Part shown: in pieces, positions 27,307-34,156 of the stretch | How the letters are laid out: every line of letters begins with the position of its first letter | Numbering within the stretch: the first letter of the stretch is position 1 | Source of the DNA: Acidobacteriaceae bacterium | GTDB lineage: Bacteria > Acidobacteriota > Terriglobia > Terriglobales > Acidobacteriaceae | Length of the DNA stretch: 34,156 nucleotides | Assembly: GCA_003138955.1 (NCBI GenBank) | Contig: PLHP01000082.1 | Coordinates: forward strand, 1-34,156 | Reading direction: 5' to 3' | Notes under the pieces: generated by a model | What the model saw: the letters and a program-made list of their open reading frames with translations, nothing else | What the model was told of the DNA's origin: nothing | The model's database searches: none | Translations under genes and position numbers: made by a program

Positions 27307-28739
27307 AACTTCTTCTCTCCCGCATCGGCGAGTTTTTGTCTGCGACCGGCCAATACGACGGGCGCGAGACGGCCCAGGGATATTCCATCGACTCCCGCAC
27401 GGTGCAGGCCGGCGAACTCTTTTTTGCCGTCAAAGGCGAACGGCTCGACGGTCACGACTTTGTTGAGCAGGCAATGAGCCGGGGCGCGATTGCCGCGGTG
27501 GTTCGGAAAGATCAGTTGGCGCGCTATTCCAATCTTTCCGGCTCCGCCGGCCTGCTTGCCGTCGATGACACTCTGATTGCGCTCCAGACTTTGGCGACGG
27601 CGGTTCGCAAAATTTGGGGCAAGACTGCCATCGGCGTTACCGGCTCGATGGGCAAGACCACTACCAAAGAAGCGATGGCCCATTTGCTCGCGATCAAGTA
27701 CCGCGTGCATCGCACCAGGGGAAATTTTAATAATCACTTTGGTCTGCCGCTTGGGCTGCTGACGCTTGAACCGGAATACGATCTCGCCGTGGTCGAGATG
27801 GGGATGTCTCATCCCGGCGAAATCTCCGCTTTGGCCCGCATCGCCCTGCCGAACCAGGCCGTGGTCACCAATGTTGCGCCCGTGCACCTGGAGAACTTTG
27901 ACTCCATTGCCGGAATCGCTCGCGCGAAATACGAACTGATCGAGGCTCTTCCCCATGGCGGCACAGCGGTGCTGAATGCCGACGATGAATATGTGTGCCA
28001 GTTCGGCCGCGACTTCAAGGGCAAGGTCGTCCTGTTCGGATTGAAACCGATTGTTCCTGCGGACGTGAGGGCGGAAAACATCGAGGTGCTTGGACCCGAA
28101 GGCACGCGCTTCGATCTCGTCAGCCGCCTCGTCAGCATCGAAGCCCGCCAGTTGGTGCAGAGTCCGTTGCTCGGCAAACACAACGTGTACAACGTGCTCG
28201 CCGCGGCCGCCGTTGCGCTTGAGCACGGCATCACGCCGTCCGAGATCGCCGCCGCTCTGCCGTCCCTCCAGCCCGCCGACAAGCGTGGACAGGTCGTTCA
28301 AGTGGGTAACATTAGCGTGCTGTACGATTGCTACAATTCAAGTCCGAAGGCGCTTATGGCTGCCGTGGATACTCTGGCTGCCATGCCCGGCCGGCGCCGG
28401 ATTGTTGTCGCCGGCGAAATGCTGGAACTCGGGCCGACCGGCGAGGAACTGCATCGCGAGTGCGGGCGTTATATGGCGGGAAGTAAACTTGACTTTCTGC
28501 TCGGCGTGCGGGGCTTGGCGAAGCCGATGGTGGAAGCGGCTAGCGACTCGGGTATGAAAGCGGAGTTCGTTGGGACGCCGGAAGACGCCGGCGAATGGCT
28601 TGCGCGCGAGACTCGGGAAGGCGATGTGGTATTGCTGAAAGCGTCGCGCGGCGTGAAACTGGAAAAAGCGCTGGAGACGTGGAGACAGAGAAGCGGCATT
28701 CCCAACGCTCTTCCCAACGCCCAGGGAAACTCTGATTAA
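27303..28739 (+). CDS. murF: UDP-MurNAc-tripeptide-D-Ala-D-Ala ligase
   Basis: ATGA overlap with murE; DSRTVQAGELFFAVKGERLDGHDFV, GVTGSMGKTTTKEAMAHLL, RTRGNFNNHFGLPLGLL, YNSSPKALMAAVDTLA. Confidence 0.96.
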   Translation: MKLLLSRIGEFLSATGQYDGRETAQGYSIDSRTVQAGELFFAVKGERLDGHDFVEQAMSRGAIAAVVRKDQLARYSNLSGSAGLLAVDDTLIALQTLATAVRKIWGKTAIGVTGSMGKTTTKEAMAHLLAIKYRVHRTRGNFNNHFGLPLGLLTLEPEYDLAVVEMGMSHPGEISALARIALPNQAVVTNVAPVHLENFDSIAGIARAKYELIEALPHGGTAVLNADDEYVCQFGRDFKGKVVLFGLKPIVPADVRAENIEVLGPEGTRFDLVSRLVSIEARQLVQSPLLGKHNVYNVLAAAAVALEHGITPSEIAAALPSLQPADKRGQVVQVGNISVLYDCYNSSPKALMAAVDTLAAMPGRRRIVVAGEMLELGPTGEELHRECGRYMAGSKLDFLLGVRGLAKPMVEAASDSGMKAEFVGTPEDAGEWLARETREGDVVLLKASRGVKLEKALETWRQRSGIPNALPNAQGNSD

Positions 28740-28815
28740 GTGTCCGAAGAAAAGCTTGAACCACAGAGGACACAGGGGTCCACAGAGGACCACCGGGTAC
28801 CTAATCAGAGTTTCC
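28725..28815. repeat. Inverted-repeat element straddling the murF stop codon
   Basis: Perfect 14-bp arms ggaaactctgatta (28725-28738) / taatcagagtttcc (28802-28815). Loop holds two copies of ccacagagga (28761-28770, 28780-28789). Confidence 0.85.
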
Positions 28816-28834
28816 TTAGGCGCAGGGGGCTAAA

Positions 28835-28862
28835 CTGAGAGCTGACAGCTGAGAGCTGACAG
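28835..28862 (+). repeat. Heptamer array D, 4 units, upstream of mraY
   Basis: ctgagag ctgacag ctgagag ctgacag. Confidence 0.9.
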
Positions 28863-28879
28863 CTGGTGTCGGAGGCGGA

Positions 28880-30013
28880 TTGCTCTACTGGCTGCTCTAC
28901 CTGAAGCTCTTCCATTATTTTCCGCCATTCCGCATTTTTCGTTATCTGACTTTTCGCACGGCCTTTGCCAGTCTTACCGCCCTGTTTACGGGCCTGATCG
29001 TTGGGCCCATGGTGATTCGGCGTCTGCAAGATTTCCAGATCGGGCAGTACATCCGCGAAGAGGGGCCGCAGGCTCATCAGAAAAAAGCGGGTACGCCGAC
29101 TATGGGCGGGTTGCTGATCGCCATCGCCATCCTGGTGCCTACATTGCTCTGGGCGGACCTGAGCAATCCGTTCGTCTGGATCGCGGTGTTTGCCACGCTG
29201 GCCTTTGCTGCGATTGGTTTTGCCGACGACTACCTGAAAGTCGTTCATCACCGCAATCTCGGTCTTACCGCGCGCGTTAAACTGGGCTTTCAGGCTGCGG
29301 CCAGCATCGCGATTGCGATCGCACTGATTGCTTTGCAGTACCGCGGATTGTACTCCACCAGGCTGGTGGTTCCGTTCTTCAAGCAGTTCCATCCGGACCT
29401 GGTGATTCAACGATTGGCGGTTCATCCCCAACTCTGGCCGCTGGCCTTCCTGCCGTTCGTGGGCTTCGTTGTGCTTGTGATTGTCGGATCGAGCAACGCG
29501 GTGAATCTTACCGACGGCCTGGACGGGCTCGCCATCGGCTGTACGGTGATCGCAGCCGGAGCGCTCGCGGTTCTCACCTACCTCAGCGGCCACGCCACGT
29601 TTGCCACCTACCTCGAATTGCAGCGCATGCCGCAGATCGGTGAGCTCACTATTTTTTGCGGAGCCATGGTCGGTTCTTCCATCGGATTTCTCTGGTATAA
29701 CGCGCATCCGGCGGAAGTGTTTATGGGCGATGTCGGCTCGCTGGCTCTGGGCGGCGCGATTGGCACCATAGCCGTTATGATCAAACAGGAACTGCTGCTG
29801 CCGTTCATTGGAGGTATTTTCGTCATCGAGGCGCTTTCGGTGATCCTGCAGGTTGGTTCCTACAAGCTGCGCAAGAAACGTATTTTCAAGATGGCGCCGA
29901 TCCACCATCACTTCGAACTGCTGGGCTGGTCGGAATCGAAGGTGATTGTGCGCTTCTGGATCGCATCGCTGGTATTCGCTCTGTTTGCGCTGACGACGCT
30001 GAAGTTGAGATGA
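28880..30013 (+). CDS. mraY: Phospho-MurNAc-pentapeptide transferase
   Basis: EEGPQAHQKKAGTPTMGGLLI, GFADDYLKV, NAVNLTDGLDGLAIG, FMGDVGSLALGG, MAPIHHHFELLGWSE. TTG start preceded by GGAGG. Confidence 0.97.
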   Translation: MLYWLLYLKLFHYFPPFRIFRYLTFRTAFASLTALFTGLIVGPMVIRRLQDFQIGQYIREEGPQAHQKKAGTPTMGGLLIAIAILVPTLLWADLSNPFVWIAVFATLAFAAIGFADDYLKVVHHRNLGLTARVKLGFQAAASIAIAIALIALQYRGLYSTRLVVPFFKQFHPDLVIQRLAVHPQLWPLAFLPFVGFVVLVIVGSSNAVNLTDGLDGLAIGCTVIAAGALAVLTYLSGHATFATYLELQRMPQIGELTIFCGAMVGSSIGFLWYNAHPAEVFMGDVGSLALGGAIGTIAVMIKQELLLPFIGGIFVIEALSVILQVGSYKLRKKRIFKMAPIHHHFELLGWSESKVIVRFWIASLVFALFALTTLKLR

Positions 30014-30019
30014 GAAAAT

Positions 30020-30107
30020 TTGTAATTGGTAATTTGTAATTGGTAATTTGAAGACTCAAGACCAATTGGTACTGGAACGGTTTTAAATTACAAATTACCA
30101 ATTACCA
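30020..30107. repeat. Inverted heptamer array E between mraY and murD
   Basis: Left: ttgtaat tggtaat ttgtaat tggtaat (30020-30047). Right: attacaa attacca attacca (30087-30107). Confidence 0.9.
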
Positions 30108-30117
30108 ATTGAACTTG

Positions 30118-31494
30118 ATGGAACTCAACAACAAACGCGTGCTGGTGGTTGGTCTTGGCAAGTCCGGCGTGGCCTCTGCGCTTTTTTTGAAGTCGCGCGG
30201 CGCTCGCGTTACGGTTTCGGATTCCAAGCCCGAATCCGAGCTTCGCACGGAAATCCTGCTCCTGCTGGAGCATGGGATCACGGTCGAAACCGGGGGCCAC
30301 GGCGACCGCACTTTTCGTGGGCAAGACTTGATCGTCCTCAGCCCGGGTGTGCCGGTCGATACGCCGCAACTGGTGCAGGCGCGCAACCTGGGAGAGCCGG
30401 TGATCGGCGAAATCGAACTCGCGGCGCGATTTCTGGCCGGTCCGATCGCCGCCATTACCGGAGCCAACGGCAAAACCACAACCACTTCATTGGCCGGCGA
30501 GATTATTGCCGCCGGAAAGTTCTCCACACTGGTTGGCGGTAATATCGGCACGCCGGCTATCAGTCTTGTGGATCAGGCTGGGCCGGCGACCTGGACGGTG
30601 CTGGAAGTATCCAGCTTTCAGCTGGAAACGATCGTTGAATTTCGTCCCCGGATCGCGGTGATTCTGAACATCACGCCCGATCATCTCGATCGTCACAAGA
30701 CTTTTGTCAATTACGTCGGCGCCAAAGCGCGCGTCTTTGAGAACCAACTTGCGGATGATTTCTCCGTGCTCAACGCCGATGAACCCACCACCGCTGGCTT
30801 GTCGGACCGTACTCGCGCGCAGTTGTTCTGGTTCAGCCGAAGCAAGGAGATTGAAAAGGGAGCCTTTGCCCGTGGCACGCATATCTATTTCCGGGATGGC
30901 CATAGCGAACGCGAGATCATGCCGCTGGCGGATGTACCGCTGAAAGGCGCGCACAACCTGGAAAATGTGCTGGCGGGAGTTTCCATCGGCATGCTTGTCG
31001 GCTGCCAGCCTGAACAGATCCGCCAGGCTGTCCGGAATTTCAAAGCCGTCGAGCACCGGTTGGAATTCGTGGCCAAGGTCGCGGGGGTGGATTACTACAA
31101 CGACTCCAAGGCCACGAACGTTGACGCCACGATCAAGGCACTGGAAGCGTTCCCGGCGGACATTCCTCCGCACCTGCACCTGATTCTCGGGGGCAAGGAT
31201 AAGGGCAGCGACTACACTGCGCTCGCTGATTTGTTGCGACAGCGCGTGAAGCGCGTCTACACCATAGGAGCCGCTGCCGCCAAGATCGAATCGCAGATTC
31301 AGGGCGCTGCCGAAATCGAACATGCTGAGACTCTGGAAAATGCGGTCAGACGCGCCAGCGAATCCGCGGTGGCCGGCGATGTTATTCTTCTTGCTCCGGC
31401 TTGCGCCAGCTTTGATCAGTTTCAGAGTTACGAACACCGGGGACGAGCGTTCAAAGAGATTGTGCATTCCCTGGCGATGTCTCGATCTATTTAG
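30118..31494 (+). CDS. murD: UDP-MurNAc-L-Ala-D-Glu ligase
   Basis: MELNNKRVLVVGLGKSGVASALFL, AITGANGKTTTTSLAGEII, VEHRLEFVAKVAGVDYYNDSKATNVDATIKAL. ATG 30118 preferred to the TTG 30109 that lies in the repeat. Confidence 0.96.
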   Translation: MELNNKRVLVVGLGKSGVASALFLKSRGARVTVSDSKPESELRTEILLLLEHGITVETGGHGDRTFRGQDLIVLSPGVPVDTPQLVQARNLGEPVIGEIELAARFLAGPIAAITGANGKTTTTSLAGEIIAAGKFSTLVGGNIGTPAISLVDQAGPATWTVLEVSSFQLETIVEFRPRIAVILNITPDHLDRHKTFVNYVGAKARVFENQLADDFSVLNADEPTTAGLSDRTRAQLFWFSRSKEIEKGAFARGTHIYFRDGHSEREIMPLADVPLKGAHNLENVLAGVSIGMLVGCQPEQIRQAVRNFKAVEHRLEFVAKVAGVDYYNDSKATNVDATIKALEAFPADIPPHLHLILGGKDKGSDYTALADLLRQRVKRVYTIGAAAAKIESQIQGAAEIEHAETLENAVRRASESAVAGDVILLAPACASFDQFQSYEHRGRAFKEIVHSLAMSRSI

Positions 31495-31602
31495 CGCCTT
31501 GGACGGGCGGGCGTCTCCCCCTTCCTTGTGACACGACGGGCTAAAAAGCCTTAGTCTGTCTTGGTAGGAGTGCCTTTCAAAGTTGGTATGACGACGGCCA
31601 GA

Positions 31603-31651
31603 TGCCGAGCTTCGCTCGGCTTGGACGGGGCAGAGCCCGTCACCACACGAG
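31603..31651. repeat. Double-hairpin (BIME/REP-like) element, copy 2
   Basis: tgccgagcttcgctcggcttggacggggcagagcccgtcaccacacgag, flanked by 8-bp inverted repeats agttggta (31581-31588) / taccaact (31657-31664). Confidence 0.88.
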
Positions 31652-31739
31652 CCGGGTACCAACTCAGTTATCACCGTTCCCAGATCGTGGGCTGAAACTC
31701 CTCCTTGTCTGCTTGTCTCCGTGGTGAAATAGATTACTT

Positions 31740-32831
31740 ATGGCTAAGCGGGTCAGCGTCGATCGCTGGATGTTCACTGTGACTGCGATCCTGGTTTTTA
31801 TCGGGCTGGTCATGATCTTCAGCGCCTCGGCCGTGATGGCTAAGGAGCGGTTTGGGTCGGCTTACGAATTCCTGGTGAAGCAACTGGTATGGGCGGTTGC
31901 GGGATTCGCCGCGATGATCGTGGCCATGAAGGTGGATTACAAACGGCTGCAACATCCGGCGCTGGTTTTTTCGTTTCTGGGCTTTACCACGCTTCTGCTC
32001 ATCTCGGTTTTTTTTCTTGACCGGGCGCACGGCACACACCGCTGGTTTCATGTGGGCCCGGTTTCCTTGCAGCCTTCGGAACTGGCCAAGCCCGCGCTCA
32101 TTCTGTTTCTCGCGTGGTTTCTCGAAAACAAAACCAAGGCCATGGACGACTGGCGGAATACGCTGATTCCGGCCGTGGCGCCCACCGTGGTTTTTCTGGG
32201 GCTGATTGTTTTTCAGCCCGACCTGGGCACCGCCATCGCCTGCGCGGGCATTACTGCTTGCGTCCTGTTCGTCGCCGACATGCGCCTGCGCTACTTCGGA
32301 TATGCCTTCGCGGCCGCGCTCGTGCCGCTCTATTTCCTGATCTTTCACGTGTCGTACCGGAAAGATCGCATCCTGGCCTTTCTGAATCCCTATGCCGACC
32401 CGAAGGGATTTGGCTTTCATATTATCCAGTCGCTGATTGCGGTCTCGACCGGCGGCGTGACTGGAATGGGGCTGATGGAAGGGAAGCAAAAATTGTTTTA
32501 TCTCCCCGAACCGCACACGGATTTTATTTTCGCGGTCACCGCCGAGGAGTTGGGCTTGGTGGGAGCGCTCACGGTCATCATCCTGTTTGCGATCTTCCTC
32601 TGGCGCGGGACGCGCGCGGCGCTGCGCACGCAGGATAACTTCGGCCGCTACCTGGCGGTGGGAATCACCAGCATGATCGTGCTCCAGGCCTTCATCAACA
32701 TCAGCGTCGTGCTCGGCATGATGCCGACGAAAGGCATCCCGCTGCCGTTTGTTTCCTACGGCGGGTCGTCGCTGTTTGTGACTTTGATGTGCGTTGGGGT
32801 GCTGCTGAATATCACGAAGCAGGCGGAGTAG
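31740..32831 (+). CDS. ftsW: Cell division protein / peptidoglycan polymerase FtsW
   Basis: SVDRWMFTVTAILVFIGLVMIFSASAVMA, VGPVSLQPSELAKPALILFLAWFL, FQPDLGTAI, GITSMIVLQAFINISVVLGMMPTKGIPLPFVSYGGSSL. Confidence 0.96.
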   Translation: MAKRVSVDRWMFTVTAILVFIGLVMIFSASAVMAKERFGSAYEFLVKQLVWAVAGFAAMIVAMKVDYKRLQHPALVFSFLGFTTLLLISVFFLDRAHGTHRWFHVGPVSLQPSELAKPALILFLAWFLENKTKAMDDWRNTLIPAVAPTVVFLGLIVFQPDLGTAIACAGITACVLFVADMRLRYFGYAFAAALVPLYFLIFHVSYRKDRILAFLNPYADPKGFGFHIIQSLIAVSTGGVTGMGLMEGKQKLFYLPEPHTDFIFAVTAEELGLVGALTVIILFAIFLWRGTRAALRTQDNFGRYLAVGITSMIVLQAFINISVVLGMMPTKGIPLPFVSYGGSSLFVTLMCVGVLLNITKQAE

Positions 32832-33006
32832 TTCCGGGCCAAGGTGGCGACATGTCTCTGAATGCGCGAAGTGTTTTCCGCAGAACACCTGATGTTGGCA
32901 CGTCAACTGTTGATAAATCGCGATTTCACCAACGACCCGTCATTACCGAAAGCGCTGCTTGCGACAATTACCGCGCTCCCACCTTCCGCGTGATGCAGGA
33001 GGAAAG

Positions 33007-33027
33007 GCCGCCCAGACATAGGGCGGC
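33007..33027. terminator. Possible hairpin terminator downstream of ftsW
   Basis: gccgccc-agacata-gggcggc, 7-bp perfect stem, but no strong T tract. Confidence 0.35.
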
Positions 33028-33101
33028 GTTGCCTGTTGGGGGCGTGACAATCCACTAGGCGTTTCCGGGATATTCCTCATCGTCCAGGCGGGAATAGTGA
33101 A

Positions 33102-34097
33102 CTAGCTAGCTACCTTTGACTTCAGCGCGAGCCCGTGGTTGCTGACATCGGACGGAAAACTGATGGAAACAGCGTCCTGCCCATGGAAGCTGATGTTCAC
33201 GCTGGTTTCGGCTTCGACGGCTTCGCCGTTCAATTCATGATGAGTGTAGCGCCAGAACCTGACGGCCTGAATCGCGGCCTCAGCCAAAATCCGATTGCCC
33301 CTCAATATGTGAATTTCCTTCACCCGGCCATCGGTCGCGATCACAGCCTTCATGCCGACTGTGCCGACAAGATTGGCGTCGGGCGCGTCAGGATAGATCA
33401 CATGGCCCTGGGGCGCTTCTGCCACTTGCAAGCGATTCGATTCCGAACCGGCTTCTTCCCGGAAGAAAATTACTTTGACATTGCCGTAAGGTCTTGGGCT
33501 ACTTGAAACCACAGGCACAACCATCGCGGGAGCCGATGCTGGTAGAGGGATGGTCTCAGCTCGCTCAGAGTTCTTTACAATCCAGTGCCCGACGAATACT
33601 AGCGACGAAACTGCCAGCAGTAGACTGGCGGCGATGGTAATCCAGCGCATCCGCGGATTCGTGGGCTGTGCCACGTGAGGACGGAGCGACCGGGGCTGGA
33701 GAGGCTCTTGATACGTCTCCGCCAAGGAAAGTGGAGTCGGGATTGCAAAACTGGGTTGCGTGAGGGAGCTGGCAGGGGACGCAGGTTCGTCGGGAAGTTC
33801 GAGTCCCCAGACTTTTTCTTCGAATGCCACCGACTCAATGCCCGCCTGACTCTCGCCTGGGCCGAGCTGCTTGGTCCAGACCACCCGAAACTGAGATCTA
33901 TTTTGGCCCCGCTGTAGCACGATGGTCTGACCGGCGTGCAGCGGATTGCGTAATCCCCCCAACCGTCCCCCGATGGGGCTAATGTCGACCGTGTGGGCAA
34001 GTTGAGGCTCGGCGTTCTGACCATTCTCGTCGTCGGGCCAGACTCGCAACGGCAGCACCATCTTAGTGCGCTTGTAACGCTGTACTCCCCGAGGCAT
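33102..34097 (-). CDS. PilZ-TM-TonB C-terminal domain fusion protein
   Basis: N-terminal RGVQRYKR (RxxxR) and DISPIGG (DxSxxG), PilZ c-di-GMP motifs; TM WITIAASLLLAVSSLVFVGHWIV; C-terminal LVGTVGMKAVIATDGRVKEIHILRGNRILAEAAIQAVRFWRY is TonB_C-like. Confidence 0.75.
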   Translation of the reverse strand: MPRGVQRYKRTKMVLPLRVWPDDENGQNAEPQLAHTVDISPIGGRLGGLRNPLHAGQTIVLQRGQNRSQFRVVWTKQLGPGESQAGIESVAFEEKVWGLELPDEPASPASSLTQPSFAIPTPLSLAETYQEPLQPRSLRPHVAQPTNPRMRWITIAASLLLAVSSLVFVGHWIVKNSERAETIPLPASAPAMVVPVVSSSPRPYGNVKVIFFREEAGSESNRLQVAEAPQGHVIYPDAPDANLVGTVGMKAVIATDGRVKEIHILRGNRILAEAAIQAVRFWRYTHHELNGEAVEAETSVNISFHGQDAVSISFPSDVSNHGLALKSKVAS

Positions 34098-34156
34098 TGA
34101 CTACAGAGTACGTTCGTTCGCGAGGCGAACCAAGTTACCGAGGTAAGCGCCATGCG

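Noticed and set aside
28805-29911. 368-aa minus-strand ORF
   Set aside because: Antisense to mraY; charged shadow translation.
31734-32906. 390-aa minus-strand ORF
   Set aside because: Antisense to ftsW; H/R/Q-rich shadow translation of a membrane protein gene.

Overview
The window looks like a GC-rich chromosomal segment, probably from an Acidobacteria-like bacterium. That attribution is inferred from gene content, an Oar-like TonB-dependent receptor and the repeat style; no search was run. Left part: guaB (5' truncated), a VanZ-like protein, an MFS transporter, two polytopic glycosyltransferase-like proteins, DUF2203, a GIY-YIG nuclease, an Ig-like lipoprotein, an SH3-type lipoprotein, a DegT aminotransferase, DUF309, and a large TonB-dependent receptor. 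Middle: a PuuD-like membrane protein, hfq, hflX, a CPXCG-type mini-protein missing from the ORF track, a YbjQ-like protein, and a membrane protein. Right part: the dcw cluster mraZ-rsmH-(small ORF)-ftsL-ftsI(PASTA)-murE-murF-mraY-murD-ftsW. It stops at ftsW and is followed by an opposite-strand PilZ-TM-TonB_C fusion protein. The most interesting signals are repeats: (1) a 382-bp cassette in which a GIY-YIG nuclease ORF is bounded by perfect 32-bp inverted repeats that supply both its start and stop codons, with a third solo copy nearby; (2) a set of 7-bp (once 8-bp) phased arrays, several in inverted pairs, at dcw gene junctions and elsewhere; (3) palindromic elements that appear to be inserted in frame inside rsmH and the MFS transporter; (4) a 121-bp MITE-like element; (5) GC-rich double-hairpin (BIME-like) elements; (6) a well-formed MraZ-box operator on the mraZ promoter. 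No rRNA, tRNA or CRISPR was recognised.
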